Assembly (NCBI RefSeq): GCF_014634745.1 | Contig: NZ_BMBP01000002.1 | Coordinates: forward strand, 392,978 to 456,977 | Direction: 5' to 3' | Source: Leuconostoc pseudomesenteroides KCTC 3652 | Lineage (GTDB): Bacteria; Bacillota; Bacilli; Lactobacillales; Lactobacillaceae | DNA length: 64,000 bases | In this document: positions 39,536 to 49,303 of the stretch, one piece after another | How positions within the stretch are numbered: the first letter of the stretch is position 1 | Layout: each line of letters starts with the position of its first letter | Program-made: the position numbers and the translations under genes | Notes under the pieces: generated by a model | What the model was told of the DNA's origin: nothing | Database searches by the model: none | The model's input: only the letters and a program-made list of their open reading frames with translations

Positions 39536-40882
39536 TCAAATTTTAAGTGCTTTTTTTAGTGCACCGACAAATTTTTCACCGCGTTCTTCAAATGTCTTAA
39601 ATTGATCCCAACTCGCATGAGCGGGCGAAAGCAATACCACATCACCTGGATGCGCTAACTGCACCGCTTCTGGCGCCGCTGCCATAACATCTTTAACAGT
39701 AATCACTGTTTTACCGGCCTGATGTGCCAAATCAACAATTTTTTGCTGCGTTTGCCCAACAGCAATTACTGTTTTAACATGTTTTAAATTAGGCACCATG
39801 CGTGACAAATCATCACCGCGGTCTAAGCCACCACCAATCCATATTGTTGGTTGATCAAAACTATTTAATGCTGTCTGCGTAGCTTCGATATCTGTGGCTT
39901 TTGAATCATTATAGTACTTCACACCATTCACAGTAAATAAATACTGTAAACGATGCGCAACACCACCAAAAGTTTTCAATACATCTTTAATCGCACGATC
40001 ACTCACGCCAGCTAATTTTGCAGCCGTTGCTGCCGCCAAAACATTTTCTAAATTGTGAGGCCCAACTAGTTTAATGTCCGTTACAGGCATTATTGCATCG
40101 CCATCAATCAATAATTGATCATCTTTAATTTCTGCCGGCAAACCAGTTTGTTGACGTGAAAACGTCAACACTTTGGCATGTGTTTTGGCAGCAAAATGAG
40201 GCGTGTCTGGTCCATCAGCATTTAAAATTAAATACTGATTCGACGTTTGATGGCGTGTAATCTGAAATTTAGCAGCTACATAATTATCTCTAGTTTTGTG
40301 ATAATCCAGATGATTTGAAAAAATATTAGTCACAACAGCGATATCTGGTTGAATATCAGGTATGCCCATTAATTGGAAACTTGATAGTTCTAACAATAAC
40401 GTATCTTTTTCCGTTAAATCAGCAACGACTTCACTGACAGGTGTGCCAATATTGCCAGCTGTCGTGACCGGCTGTTCATCAGATTTGAGCATATCACGAA
40501 TCAATGAAGTCGTTGTCGTTTTACCATTGGATCCTGTCACCGCAATTAATCGACCTTTGAATGTACTCAACGCCACGGCAACCTCTGTTAAAATTGGCAT
40601 TTTCAAATCAAGCGCTTTTTGCACCAATGGTTGATCATAATTAATGCCTGGATTTTTCACCAGATATTTGAAACTATTATCCAGATGCGCATCTTGAGCC
40701 TGTGACAAAAAAGTAACCTGTTGCGATTGTAAATTTAGAAAATCATCATCTTGTTGAAAATCACCATCATTTGCAACGGTAACATCAGCGCCAAGTGCCA
40801 ATAAAAGCTTAGTCACTGCTTTTCCAGAGCGTGCCCAACCATAAACCATAATTTTTTTATTTTTAAAGTCCATTGCCTGCAT
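39536..40882 (-). CDS. murD: UDP-MurNAc-L-alanine:D-glutamate ligase
   Basis: Adds D-glutamate to the peptidoglycan precursor using ATP, in the cytoplasm. The 448-residue Mur ligase has VTGSNGKTTTTSLI (ATP loop, about residues 115-128), IFSNHLDYH, and YYNDSKATDIEATQTAL followed by WIGGGLDRGDD. ATG 40882 has AGGTT upstream; ATG 40873 is an alternative start, giving MDFKNKKIMVYG, and cannot be excluded. It sits between murG and mraY, as usual. Confidence 0.96.
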   Translation of the reverse strand: MQAMDFKNKKIMVYGWARSGKAVTKLLLALGADVTVANDGDFQQDDDFLNLQSQQVTFLSQAQDAHLDNSFKYLVKNPGINYDQPLVQKALDLKMPILTEVAVALSTFKGRLIAVTGSNGKTTTTSLIRDMLKSDEQPVTTAGNIGTPVSEVVADLTEKDTLLLELSSFQLMGIPDIQPDIAVVTNIFSNHLDYHKTRDNYVAAKFQITRHQTSNQYLILNADGPDTPHFAAKTHAKVLTFSRQQTGLPAEIKDDQLLIDGDAIMPVTDIKLVGPHNLENVLAAATAAKLAGVSDRAIKDVLKTFGGVAHRLQYLFTVNGVKYYNDSKATDIEATQTALNSFDQPTIWIGGGLDRGDDLSRMVPNLKHVKTVIAVGQTQQKIVDLAHQAGKTVITVKDVMAAAPEAVQLAHPGDVVLLSPAHASWDQFKTFEERGEKFVGALKKALKI

Positions 40883-40926
40883 GATTTAACCTGATTTCTT
40901 TATTTATGTACACGGTCATCACCGTT

Positions 40927-41889
40927 TTAACTCATATATAAAATTCCTACAATGCTTACTAGAAGACTAACGACCCAGAATAGTATATCAATTTGCCATT
41001 CACGCCAACCGAATTTTTCAAATGAATGGTGGATTGGTGCCATTGGAAAAATGCGTTTCTTCCAAAAGTGATAACCAATTGTTTGAATAATAACTGACAG
41101 CGTTTCGATTACAAAAATAATGCCAAACCACACTAGAGAAAATGGAATGCCAAGCAAAATTGACTCAATTGCTAATCCTGCGCCCAAAGCTAGTGAGCCT
41201 GTATCTCCCATAAAAATTTTGGCTTTTGGTTTGTTATAAATCAAAAATCCAACTAACGCACCAATAATCGCAATATTAAAAATCACAATAGACTGGTTAT
41301 GCATTGCCATTGCAATCCATGTATAGGTGCCATAAACAATAATGCTAATACCCGTTAGTAGGCCATCAAGACCGTCTGTTAAGTTAGTGGCATTTGACCA
41401 TCCTACGAGCCAGAACCACATGAAAATGAAATAAAAACCACCCAAATAAATATGACCAACAAACGGTACATTCAGCACAAATGGTACATTCATAAACCAC
41501 ATAACAATCATTACCACCAAAGCACTAAGTGTTTGTGCCAACAATTTTGGTTTGAATCTGAAACCATCATCCGCATGTTTCAGAATTTTAAGTGCATCAT
41601 CAACACCACCAATAACAGCAAATGCCACAAATGCCAAAAGTGGCATCAACTGGAGCATGAAACCATGCCATCCTTCACTTGCTACACCACCAACAATCGC
41701 ACTGATTACAGCAGCTAGTACAAATAAGGCACCGCCCATACTTGGTGTTCCTGCTTTGGCCTGATGATCAGGACCAAGTTTACGTATTACTGCCTGCTCC
41801 TTAGAATGTCTCAAAAAGTTAATCAATGCTGGCATAAAAATAACTGTCACGATAAACGATCGTGCGAAAGTCCATAGATTTTCTGTCAT
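40927..41889 (-). CDS. mraY: Phospho-N-acetylmuramoyl-pentapeptide transferase MraY
   Basis: Makes lipid I from UDP-MurNAc-pentapeptide and undecaprenyl phosphate. A 320-residue protein with about ten membrane helices. Conserved cytoplasmic loops are KAGTPSMGGALF, FAVIGGVDDALK, NLTDGLDGLLTG with the catalytic aspartates, and FMGDTGSLALGA and PIHHSFEKFGWREWQ. Start ATG 41889 with GGGAGAG upstream. Confidence 0.97.
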   Translation of the reverse strand: MTENLWTFARSFIVTVIFMPALINFLRHSKEQAVIRKLGPDHQAKAGTPSMGGALFVLAAVISAIVGGVASEGWHGFMLQLMPLLAFVAFAVIGGVDDALKILKHADDGFRFKPKLLAQTLSALVVMIVMWFMNVPFVLNVPFVGHIYLGGFYFIFMWFWLVGWSNATNLTDGLDGLLTGISIIVYGTYTWIAMAMHNQSIVIFNIAIIGALVGFLIYNKPKAKIFMGDTGSLALGAGLAIESILLGIPFSLVWFGIIFVIETLSVIIQTIGYHFWKKRIFPMAPIHHSFEKFGWREWQIDILFWVVSLLVSIVGILYMS

Positions 41890-41898
41890 CTCTCCCTG

Positions 41899-44043
41899 TT
41901 ACTCCTTCTCTTTCAATACAATCGCTACTTGACTGCTTTTGACAACCAACTGATTAGCACCAACAGTTTGACTCGTAATGTATCCAGACCCTTTCCAAGT
42001 CAACGTGAAGCCAATTTGCTTCGCAAATGATTGTGCATCAGTTAAACTCCAGCCTGTCATATCAGGCATATTCGTAGTACCTTGTGCTTTCAATATCACT
42101 AATTGATTGGTTAATGCTTTTTGTTCCGGCAACAGCGATTGTGATTTAATTTTTCCAGTTGTGCCCACGACAGCCACTCGGAAACCTGCTTTAGTTAATG
42201 TTGTTTTGGCAGCAGTAATTGATTGCCCGACAACATTAGGCACCGTCTGTTTCGTTGTCTTAGATTTTACAGCACTGCTGCTATTATTCAAAGCTTGTAG
42301 CATTAATGGTCTAAATACTTTGTTCATTGTGGTTTGAATTGTTTCATCTGGAAAAACTTTTGGTTGTTTAACAGCCATGTAAAAAATATACTTTGGATTT
42401 TTTTCTGGTGCTAATACAACGACTGAGTGAATCGCATTTTTCAGACCATCTAGGTATTGACCCTTTTCTGCTACTTGGGCAGTTCCAGTTTTAGCAGCAA
42501 TTTGATATCCAGCATCTCGCAAATCAAATTCCTTAGCAGTTCCAGTAGATTGATTCACAACATCAATCATATATTCACGAACTTTTTCGGCCGTACTGGC
42601 TTTAATTGGGTGAGCAACCGTTGTCGTTTTCCCTTCTTTGACAATTGCACCGGTCGAAGAATTAACTACTTTATCGACAAAATAGGGTTTAACTTCTTTA
42701 CCATTATTAGCGATTGCTGAATAGGCTTGAATCAGTTGCAACGGCGTCACATTAATGGCTTGACCATAAGCCGTATTGGCCTGTTCAATTGGATAATTAA
42801 ACGAAATAGACCCAGCTTCTTCCGCATTGAGACCTGATTTAGTAGACTGTAAAAAACGGAATCGCGTCAAATACTTACGCCATGTTGTTGCCCCTAGCTT
42901 TTGTTCGGTGCGTGCAAAGGCTACGTTCGATGAACGCCAAAATCCTTCACGATATGTCAACACACCGGCATCTTGACCAAAAGCATCAACGACTTTTTTG
43001 CCATCAATTAAAAATGTGCCCGATTGATAGGTGTCATTAGGTCGCCACTCTCCTGTATCAATAGCCGCTGCCAACGTTATGCCTTTCATAGTTGATCCAG
43101 GCTCAAAGGCACCTTGATCAAGTAGATTTTGCCAAGTCGCCGGATTTGAGGATTTGTCGTTAGCATTAAAGTTTGGTCTTTGTGTCGCCGCAACAATTCG
43201 TCCTGTTTTTGCTTCCATCAATACTGCAACTGCTGTTTTTGCCCCCGTATCTTTAAACAATGTATCCATACGCGTTTCTAGAGTGTTTTGCAAACTATCA
43301 TCTAAAGTGAGGTACACGTCATCCCCATTTTTCACTGTTCGGCTACTTTTGTTATTCTCTTTTTGACCTTCGTAGCTTTTAATGCCATTTTTACCAGTTA
43401 GTATAGAATTTTCGGCCGCTTCAATTCCCATTGTCCCAATCATTGTAGATTGACCGCTAACATTTTCACTATACTTAATGTTTCCAATCAGATGAGATGC
43501 CATTTGATCATTGGGGTAAACGCGTGCCGCTTGTGATGTGAATTTTATGCCAGGAAGCTTCATGGCCACTATTTTCTTATGCTGCGCAATTGTCAGACTT
43601 TTGCCAGCTGATCCAAACTCTACTTGAAATTGCTTAGCAGTTAATCGTTTGTAGATTACTTTTTCTTTTAAGCTAATAACCGTGCTTAATTTTTGAGCTG
43701 TTTCACTCGCATCCGTCACATAATCTGGTTTGCCATTAGCGTCTTTTTGATTTTTGTCCAAGATTGCGTACATATTGTAAACAGTTGTGTTCTCGGCTAA
43801 AACTTGTCCATTGACATCAAAAATTTTACCACGATTGGCAATAATGTTTTGTTTTCCCATAAACGCTTCTCGTGTCGCTTTTGTTAGGTTATGCCCATCA
43901 ACGGCTTTGTTCCCAGCAATAACAAAAAGACGAATACCAAGCATTAAAATCACAACTGTTGTGCCACACAGCAACAACCCGCCAAATATTTTGGCATTCT
44001 TTGTGATTCTTTTGTTAGGTATCCGTCTCACTTTATTTTTCAT
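41899..44043 (-). CDS. pbpX: Division-type penicillin-binding protein (class B, PASTA)
   Basis: A transpeptidase that cross-links septal peptidoglycan, with FtsW as likely partner. The 714-residue protein has an N-terminal membrane helix, the PBP dimerisation domain (IIANRGKIFDVNGQVLAENT), and the transpeptidase motifs SxxK in EPGSTMKGIT, SxN in RSSNVAF and KTGTAQV. Two PASTA domains (about 590-710; QTVPNVVGQSITAAK and TNMPDMTGWSLTDAQ) follow. It is the homologue of pneumococcal PBP2x. ftsL begins two bases upstream of it. Confidence 0.95.
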   Translation of the reverse strand: MKNKVRRIPNKRITKNAKIFGGLLLCGTTVVILMLGIRLFVIAGNKAVDGHNLTKATREAFMGKQNIIANRGKIFDVNGQVLAENTTVYNMYAILDKNQKDANGKPDYVTDASETAQKLSTVISLKEKVIYKRLTAKQFQVEFGSAGKSLTIAQHKKIVAMKLPGIKFTSQAARVYPNDQMASHLIGNIKYSENVSGQSTMIGTMGIEAAENSILTGKNGIKSYEGQKENNKSSRTVKNGDDVYLTLDDSLQNTLETRMDTLFKDTGAKTAVAVLMEAKTGRIVAATQRPNFNANDKSSNPATWQNLLDQGAFEPGSTMKGITLAAAIDTGEWRPNDTYQSGTFLIDGKKVVDAFGQDAGVLTYREGFWRSSNVAFARTEQKLGATTWRKYLTRFRFLQSTKSGLNAEEAGSISFNYPIEQANTAYGQAINVTPLQLIQAYSAIANNGKEVKPYFVDKVVNSSTGAIVKEGKTTTVAHPIKASTAEKVREYMIDVVNQSTGTAKEFDLRDAGYQIAAKTGTAQVAEKGQYLDGLKNAIHSVVVLAPEKNPKYIFYMAVKQPKVFPDETIQTTMNKVFRPLMLQALNNSSSAVKSKTTKQTVPNVVGQSITAAKTTLTKAGFRVAVVGTTGKIKSQSLLPEQKALTNQLVILKAQGTTNMPDMTGWSLTDAQSFAKQIGFTLTWKGSGYITSQTVGANQLVVKSSQVAIVLKEKE

Positions 44044-44045
44044 AA

Positions 44046-44417
44046 TTATTGATTAACATTGCGCACACTATCATCTGAAAGTGTCATGCCGTATTTTTTT
44101 GCAACCTTATCTAGATTTGACTTACTAGTAACATCCTGAATCTTAGTTTGTAAAGCATCATTATTTTGTTTCGTATTGCTTATTTTCGTTTCAATAGCCG
44201 TAGTACTGTTAGTCGCTTTGGTAATTTGCATACTCGTAAAGACAGCACCAACCATCAACGATAAGACAACTGCAGCCACAAAAATAACTAAACCACGCTC
44301 TTTTTTAGTCCAAGCTGCTGCTTTGTATTTAATTACTTTGCGTTGGCGATGGCGTGGTTGCGTAAGCGGTGCTTGTTGTGCAGCAGCTGATGAATATTCG
44401 TATGCATTTTGTGCCAT
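44046..44417 (-). CDS. ftsL: Cell-division protein FtsL
   Basis: A 123-residue bitopic protein: basic cytoplasmic N-terminus (PRHRQRKVIKYKAAAWTKKE), one membrane helix (about 43-63), then a coiled coil ending VAKKYGMTLSDDSVRNVNQ. It pairs with DivIC/FtsB and DivIB. Identified from topology and position between rsmH and pbp, because FtsL sequences are poorly conserved. Confidence 0.88.
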   Translation of the reverse strand: MAQNAYEYSSAAAQQAPLTQPRHRQRKVIKYKAAAWTKKERGLVIFVAAVVLSLMVGAVFTSMQITKATNSTTAIETKISNTKQNNDALQTKIQDVTSKSNLDKVAKKYGMTLSDDSVRNVNQ

Positions 44418-44472
44418 AGCTTTTCTCCAAAAATCTGATGATGTAACAATTAGTTTTAAAACTTAAATTAAG

Positions 44473-45411
44473 TTATTTGCGTCGAATACCGCGTAGTTTA
44501 GCTGATTCCGAGCGATGATTGGTACTCATTTCGGTAACGCTTGGTAAGATCGGTTTCTTGGTAAGCGCATCATACTCAGCTTCAAATTGTCCCGGTAGTA
44601 CAGGCAAACCAACAGGTAACTCAGGTGTGCTAGTTTTCTCACGAAACATTTGCTTTACAAGACGATCTTCTAATGACTGAAATGTAATCACACTAATGCG
44701 ACCATTATGATCAATTAAATCGAGTGCCTGCGTTAAAGAATCTTCCAGAGCACCTAATTCATCATTAACCGCAATTCTTAATGCTTGAAACGTTCTTTTA
44801 GCTGGATGTCCACCTTTGCGGCGAGCTGGTGCTGGAATTGCTTCTTTAATGATGTCAACCAACTCAAAGGTTGTATTAATAGGACCATTTTCTCTATGCT
44901 GTTCTATTTTGCGGGCAATTTGTTTTGGAAATCGATCTTCGCCATAACGACTTAAAACTCGAAGAAGTTCATTAAACGACCATTCATTGACAATTGTTTT
45001 AGCAGTCAAAGTTTGTCTTTGATCCATTCTCATGTCCAACTCAGCATCGTAATTGTAACTAAACCCACGTTGTCCATCATCAAACTGAACTGAACTAACA
45101 CCCAGATCATAAACAATGCCATCGACATTCTGAACATTCTGTGCTGCTAGCGCCGCAGTTAACGTCCTAAAGTTTTGATGAATCAAAACGAGTTTGCCAG
45201 TCGCGATGTCATCTACGTAGCGGTTCATATTGTATTGAATCGCTGTATCATCCTGATCAAAGCTATACAGCTTGCCAGTTGTTAATTGCTTTAGAATTTC
45301 ACCCGTGTGTCCACCACCACCAAGCGTTGCGTCCACATAAATACCGTCAGGCTTGATATCTAATAATTCAATGGCCTCATGCAATAGCACCGTAACGTGT
45401 TCAAATGTCAT
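44473..45411 (-). CDS. rsmH: 16S rRNA (cytosine1402-N4)-methyltransferase
   Basis: Methylates C1402 of 16S rRNA in the decoding centre. The 312-residue protein has [15 protein letters not shown] at the start, the SAM loop [15 protein letters not shown], and [10 protein letters not shown] followed by [16 protein letters not shown]. It lies between mraZ (39 bases upstream) and ftsL, the standard dcw position. Confidence 0.97.
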   Translation of the reverse strand: MTFEHVTVLLHEAIELLDIKPDGIYVDATLGGGGHTGEILKQLTTGKLYSFDQDDTAIQYNMNRYVDDIATGKLVLIHQNFRTLTAALAAQNVQNVDGIVYDLGVSSVQFDDGQRGFSYNYDAELDMRMDQRQTLTAKTIVNEWSFNELLRVLSRYGEDRFPKQIARKIEQHRENGPINTTFELVDIIKEAIPAPARRKGGHPAKRTFQALRIAVNDELGALEDSLTQALDLIDHNGRISVITFQSLEDRLVKQMFREKTSTPELPVGLPVLPGQFEAEYDALTKKPILPSVTEMSTNHRSESAKLRGIRRK

Positions 45412-45450
45412 TTCAGCTCACTTTCCTTCTGGCAACCATACTTGGTTACA

Positions 45451-45882
45451 TTAAAAATCAAAATCAACTAATCCCTCAGCAATATCATCAAAGTTTTCAG
45501 CTGTTTCAGCTGTGTACGCAGCCCAAGTGTCAGCACTCCAAATTTCAAAAGAATCACCAACGCCAGTCACAATAACATCTTTTTCTAATGATGCGTACTC
45601 TCGTAAGTTACTTGGTACAATAATTCGACCTTGCTTATCAAACTCAGCTTCTAATGCACCGGCCATGACAAAACGTCTAAACGAGCGCGCGTCTTTTTTA
45701 CCAGTTGGTAATTGATTCAACTGGTTTTCTAACTTTTCCCAAACAGATAGCGGCATCGCCCGTAACGATTTTTCCATCCATTTAGTGACGATAAATTTTT
45801 CACCAAGTTGATTACGGAATTTTGCCGGAATAATTAGGCGTCCTTTCGTATCGAGCGTATGTGAATATTCGCCCATAAACAT
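45451..45882 (-). CDS. mraZ: Transcriptional regulator MraZ
   Basis: A 143-residue AbrB-like DNA-binding protein that autoregulates the dcw operon. Two SpoVT-AbrB repeats are visible: GEYSHTLDTKGRLIIPAKFR and EAEFDKQGRIIVPSNLREYA. ATG 45882 follows GGAGGTGG. Three direct repeats that fit MraZ boxes lie just upstream (45920-45943), which supports autoregulation. Confidence 0.96.
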   Translation of the reverse strand: MFMGEYSHTLDTKGRLIIPAKFRNQLGEKFIVTKWMEKSLRAMPLSVWEKLENQLNQLPTGKKDARSFRRFVMAGALEAEFDKQGRIIVPSNLREYASLEKDVIVTGVGDSFEIWSADTWAAYTAETAENFDDIAEGLVDFDF

Positions 45883-45919
45883 AGGACCACCTCCATTAAA
45901 ATTCTATACTACTAATTTA

Positions 45920-45943
45920 CCACATTCCACCACTTCTCTCCAC
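45920..45943 (-). promoter_or_regulatory. MraZ-box direct repeats
   Basis: GTGG occurs at 45943-45940, 45933-45930 and 45923-45920, exactly ten bases apart, one helical turn each. This matches the tandem GTGG-N6 arrays bound by MraZ. They lie about 40-60 bases upstream of the mraZ start, at the expected promoter. Confidence 0.75.
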
Positions 45944-45983
45944 CTTATTTTTAATTTTGTCATCAATCGGTAAAGTTTAACGC

Positions 45984-46019
45984 AAAAAAAGCAGTACTAT
46001 CAATGATAGTACTGCTTTT
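45984..46019 (-). terminator. Terminator of the DUF3397 gene
   Basis: AAAAGCAGTACTATCA (45987-46002) pairs with 46004-46019 as a perfect palindrome, with a T-rich minus-strand tail. It separates this gene from mraZ. Confidence 0.9.
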
Positions 46020-46032
46020 ATAAAAGTGGGGG

Positions 46033-46374
46033 TCAGTGGTTAATAAAACCCCAAATCATGACAACTATTATGACTACAATGCCAAAAAGGCCACTCCATT
46101 GCCAATAAAGATGCCAAAAATGGCGCCAACCCCATTCTTTTTGTAATAAGAACCAAGCCAAAATGGCGCCAAAAGCAAACCACAAAAGCAAGAGCCACTC
46201 GATATAGCTAACCCCAAATAAATATCCCATCGTATAGTGCGCAACTATCCAGACAGGTAGCGTAACAACGTCTAAAACATGCAATCGCAGTTTTTTCATT
46301 GCTGTCCACTGATTAGCACCTATTAATATTAAACAAAAAAGTAAGCCACCTAATGGCCAATACCACCATTGCAT
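46033..46374 (-). CDS. DUF3397 family membrane protein
   Basis: A 113-residue protein with three or four hydrophobic helices, Trp-rich, resembling DUF3397 proteins that neighbour mraZ in many lactic acid bacteria. Conserved-looking features are LHVLDVVTLPVWIVAHY and a central WFAFGAILAWFLL. The function is unknown. It is transcribed toward mraZ but ends at its own terminator. Confidence 0.7.
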   Translation of the reverse strand: MQWWYWPLGGLLFCLILIGANQWTAMKKLRLHVLDVVTLPVWIVAHYTMGYLFGVSYIEWLLLLWFAFGAILAWFLLQKEWGWRHFWHLYWQWSGLFGIVVIIVVMIWGFINH

Positions 46375-46476
46375 TTTTAATTACCTCGTGTTCTAACTCT
46401 AACGAATTTTATAAAAAATTTCAATTCTTTTGTGACTTATGATACACTAAATAAGAATAAATTAGAGGTGAAATCA

Positions 46477-46683
46477 ATGGCAGATGACCAACATAAACGA
46501 CCAGTAAACGCAAAATTACAGGCAGAAATCGACGCACAACTCAATCAGCATCGCGTCCCTAAAATCGAAAAAAAATCACGTACGCGCATTGAAAAAATGA
46601 TTTTGGTTATGTCGTGGTTAATGGTCATTTTAATGGTAGGATCGGTTGTTTACGCAGCTGTTAGCGCATTAGGTTGGATGTAA
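46477..46683 (+). CDS. DUF4044-like small membrane protein (68 aa)
   Basis: A basic, soluble N-terminal half (MADDQHKRPVNAKLQAE, then IEKKSRTRIEKMI) and one C-terminal membrane helix, in the manner of the DUF4044 proteins found next to mraZ in lactic acid bacteria. ATG 46477 follows AGAGGTGA; the ORF extends upstream to 46432 without a ribosome binding site. It is divergent from the DUF3397 gene and convergent with fakA. Confidence 0.75.
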   Translation: MADDQHKRPVNAKLQAEIDAQLNQHRVPKIEKKSRTRIEKMILVMSWLMVILMVGSVVYAAVSALGWM

Positions 46684-46715
46684 AAAACATGAGTGATTTC
46701 TCACTCATGTTTTTT
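46682..46715. terminator. Bidirectional terminator
   Basis: AAAAAACATGAGTGA (46682-46696) pairs with 46701-46715 across a TTTC loop. It lies between the convergent DUF4044 and fakA genes. Confidence 0.92.
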
Positions 46716-48421
46716 TACTCTACCGAAATTAAAAATGGATACAACGGCTGTCCACCATCGTGAATTTCAACTTCTAGATCTTCATCAATAGCAGAAACGC
46801 TTTTTGCTAATTTATTAGCCGCTTTTTCTTTTGTGTCTGCACCAAAAATAATCGTAACAATTTCCGAGTCATCATCCAACATTTTTTCGACTGATTGTTC
46901 CGCTGCATCTTCAACGGAGTCTGCCACAACTTGAATGTCACCATCAATGATTCCCATCCAATCGCCATTGTGAATTTCAACACCGTTCAGTGTCGTATCA
47001 CGCACTGCCTGTGTGACTTGAGCTGATTTAACATCATCAATCATGTCCGACATAGCATTGGCATTTTCGGATGCTTCAGCATCCGGATTGTACCCCATCA
47101 TTGCTGTCAAACCTTGCTGAACAGTACGCGTTTTAACAACCTGTACCGGCACATCAGCCAGGTCAATTGCTTGTTCGGCTGCCATAAAAATATTACTATT
47201 ATTCGGCAAAACCACTGCTTGATTAGCACCACTTGCTTTAATTGCATCAACAATGTCTGCTGTTGAAGGATTCATAGTCTGCCCACCAGAAATCACCGTA
47301 TGAACGCCTAGACTCTTAAACAACTTGGCCACACCATCACCAGCAGCGATGGCAATAACGGCAGTTTCAGGGACAGGCATCGTCATTTCAGAAATTTTAG
47401 CAGCCTGTGCCTCGTCCTCACGTTGGGCGTCAATAACAGCTTGTTGCTGATCGCGCATGTTATCAACTTTCACTTTGACTAATGACCCAAAGTGCGTACC
47501 CCAGCTAATAACCTCACCTGGATTTTCTGTATGAACATGCACTTTCACAATTTCATCATCATTAATAACTAACAATGAGTCACCCAGTTGCGCTAAATGC
47601 TTATAAAATTCATCATAATCAAATTCATGATCATAAGTCGTTCCCTTGCCAATTTGGACCATGACTTCTGTACAGTAACCATACTTGATATCTGCAGGGT
47701 CAAGATTGGTATTGGCTTGAGCACCGGCGTGTAGTTCTTTGACCATTTGATCAAGTTCCGCATTATCCGGCGCTTTCATATCGTCTTCATTAAAATCGCC
47801 ACTTAGCACTTGATAGAATGCCTGCAAAACAAACACGAGTCCTTGCCCACCAGAATCAACAACACCAACTTCTTTTAACACCGGTAATAAATCAGGTGTG
47901 CTATTTAAAGCTTTCTGAGCTGCGTCTTCAACGGCAGCCATCAACTCAACAACATCATCAGTTTGGTTTGCTACCTTATTTGCTTTTGAAGCCGCTTCCC
48001 GAATAACTGTCAGAATTGTGCCTTCTGTTGGCTTCATGACAGACTTATAGGCAATCTGTGCACCAGCCATCAAAGCATCGGCTAAATCACGTGCTGAAAG
48101 TGTCTCTTTGTCCGCCATACTATTGGCAAAACCACGAAAAATTTGAGACAAGATAACACCTGAGTTACCTCTAGCGCCCATTAGCAGCCCTTTTGACGTT
48201 GCCTTAGCGAGTGCACCAATATTGGTATCCAACGCGTCTCTCTCATATTGGGCACCACTTGCCATCGACAAGCTCATATTTGTACCAGTGTCGCCATCGG
48301 GTACTGGAAATACATTTAATTTATTGATTTTATCCGCATTTGCGGCAAGTGCTGCTGACGCAGCATTTATCATTTTACCAAATTCTACATTGGTAATAAC
48401 TGTGAGTGAATTGACTGACAT
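46715..48421 (-). CDS. fakA: Fatty acid kinase subunit FakA (DAK2 domain)
   Basis: ATP-binding subunit that phosphorylates fatty acids held by FakB, allowing host or medium fatty acids into phospholipid. The 568-residue protein has the DAK2 motif NVFPVPDGDTGTNMSLS (residues about 41-57), RGNSGVILSQIFRG, a linker domain (TEVMVQIGKGTTYDHEFD), and the C-terminal half with HVHTENPGEVISW and DGGQPLYPFLISVE. ATG 48421 follows AGGAGAG. Downstream partner of yloU, the standard order. Confidence 0.93.
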   Translation of the reverse strand: MSVNSLTVITNVEFGKMINAASAALAANADKINKLNVFPVPDGDTGTNMSLSMASGAQYERDALDTNIGALAKATSKGLLMGARGNSGVILSQIFRGFANSMADKETLSARDLADALMAGAQIAYKSVMKPTEGTILTVIREAASKANKVANQTDDVVELMAAVEDAAQKALNSTPDLLPVLKEVGVVDSGGQGLVFVLQAFYQVLSGDFNEDDMKAPDNAELDQMVKELHAGAQANTNLDPADIKYGYCTEVMVQIGKGTTYDHEFDYDEFYKHLAQLGDSLLVINDDEIVKVHVHTENPGEVISWGTHFGSLVKVKVDNMRDQQQAVIDAQREDEAQAAKISEMTMPVPETAVIAIAAGDGVAKLFKSLGVHTVISGGQTMNPSTADIVDAIKASGANQAVVLPNNSNIFMAAEQAIDLADVPVQVVKTRTVQQGLTAMMGYNPDAEASENANAMSDMIDDVKSAQVTQAVRDTTLNGVEIHNGDWMGIIDGDIQVVADSVEDAAEQSVEKMLDDDSEIVTIIFGADTKEKAANKLAKSVSAIDEDLEVEIHDGGQPLYPFLISVE

Positions 48422-48429
48422 GACCTCTC

Positions 48430-48789
48430 CTAGTCACTGACGCGGACACCTTGAACTATCACATTAACTTCAGTGACATGGATGCCCAATAATGCGTCGA
48501 GATTATATTTGACTTTACCTTGAACCGACTTTGATATTTCTGATAGTTTAGTGCCATATTGAGCAACTAAATAAACATCAACACCGACACCACTATTTTC
48601 TTGATGCACAACGACACCCTTACCATAATTTTCACGGTTCAATATTTGATTAACACCATCTCGAAAAGTAGCCTTGGAAGCCATGCCGACAACCCCAGGA
48701 TTTTCAATTGCAGAACCACCCACAATCGTCGCAATGACATCATTTTCTAGCGTAATATCGCCGTTTTTAGTTTTCATTTTAATTGCCAT
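48430..48789 (-). CDS. yloU: Asp23/Gls24 family protein YloU
   Basis: A 119-residue alkaline-shock-type protein, possibly membrane-associated and stress-linked, partner of fakA by position in nearly all Firmicutes. Core segments: NDVIATIVGGSAIENPGV, then GVDVYLVAQYGTKLSEIS. ATG 48789 (MAIKMKTKNG) is preferred over 48801 because the family starts this way. The start is 8 bases before fakA ends its leader. Confidence 0.85.
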   Translation of the reverse strand: MAIKMKTKNGDITLENDVIATIVGGSAIENPGVVGMASKATFRDGVNQILNRENYGKGVVVHQENSGVGVDVYLVAQYGTKLSEISKSVQGKVKYNLDALLGIHVTEVNVIVQGVRVSD

Positions 48790-48961
48790 AGTTGATTCCA
48801 TGCGTCTTTGTAATACGACTTTTACTTTTGTCGTTTACAATAACACACTTTTCCTCCTTACCAAAGGTTCGTTAAATACTATTTTACCATAGAAAATTGA
48901 TATTACGCCTATACGGCTTCTAAATAACCATAGCCGACTTAATTAGCACTTAACTGCGAAC

Positions 48962-48983
48962 AAAAAAACCACCATGCGGTGGT
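48962..48983 (-). terminator. Terminator after rpmB
   Basis: ACCACC (48968-48973) pairs with GGTGGT (48978-48983) across ATGC. On the minus strand seven T residues follow. Confidence 0.85.
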
Positions 48984-49015
48984 CTCACGATATTGGCGAA
49001 CCAACAAAACGTGTT

Positions 49016-49216
49016 TTAAACGCGTTCGATTGAACCGTTCTTTAATCCGGCCTTCAAAGTACGCGCCGTCAAGTAAACCTTCTTTGGTGCGGCACCGTTG
49101 ATTTTTACCGTAACTTTTTGCAAGTTTGGCTTCCAGCTGCGACGGCTTGAGTTCAACGCGTGTGAACGTTGGTTACCGAAGCGTGTGCGTGCACCAGTAA
49201 TAGCATCTTTTGCCAT
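49016..49216 (-). CDS. rpmB: Ribosomal protein L28
   Basis: A 66-residue protein of the 50S subunit: [20 protein letters not shown], then [12 protein letters not shown] and [16 protein letters not shown]. The Cys residues of the zinc-binding (C+) L28 form are absent, so it is the C- type. ATG 49216 follows AAAGGAGGG at the right distance; the ORF extension upstream is discarded. Own promoter at 49274-49302. Confidence 0.97.
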   Translation of the reverse strand: MAKDAITGARTRFGNQRSHALNSSRRSWKPNLQKVTVKINGAAPKKVYLTARTLKAGLKNGSIERV

Positions 49217-49273
49217 GTTCGACCCTCCTTTTCGAGCCATTTATTTTTTAAGCTCTTTCTACAACAATATTAA

Positions 49274-49302
49274 ATTTTACCAGAATTTTAACCTTTTGAC
49301 AA
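49274..49302 (-). promoter_or_regulatory. rpmB promoter
   Basis: TTGTCA (49302-49297) and TAAAAT (49279-49274) are separated by 17 bases. It overlaps the end of trxA by two bases only, giving a distinct start for rpmB. Confidence 0.75.
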
Positions 49303-49303
49303 G

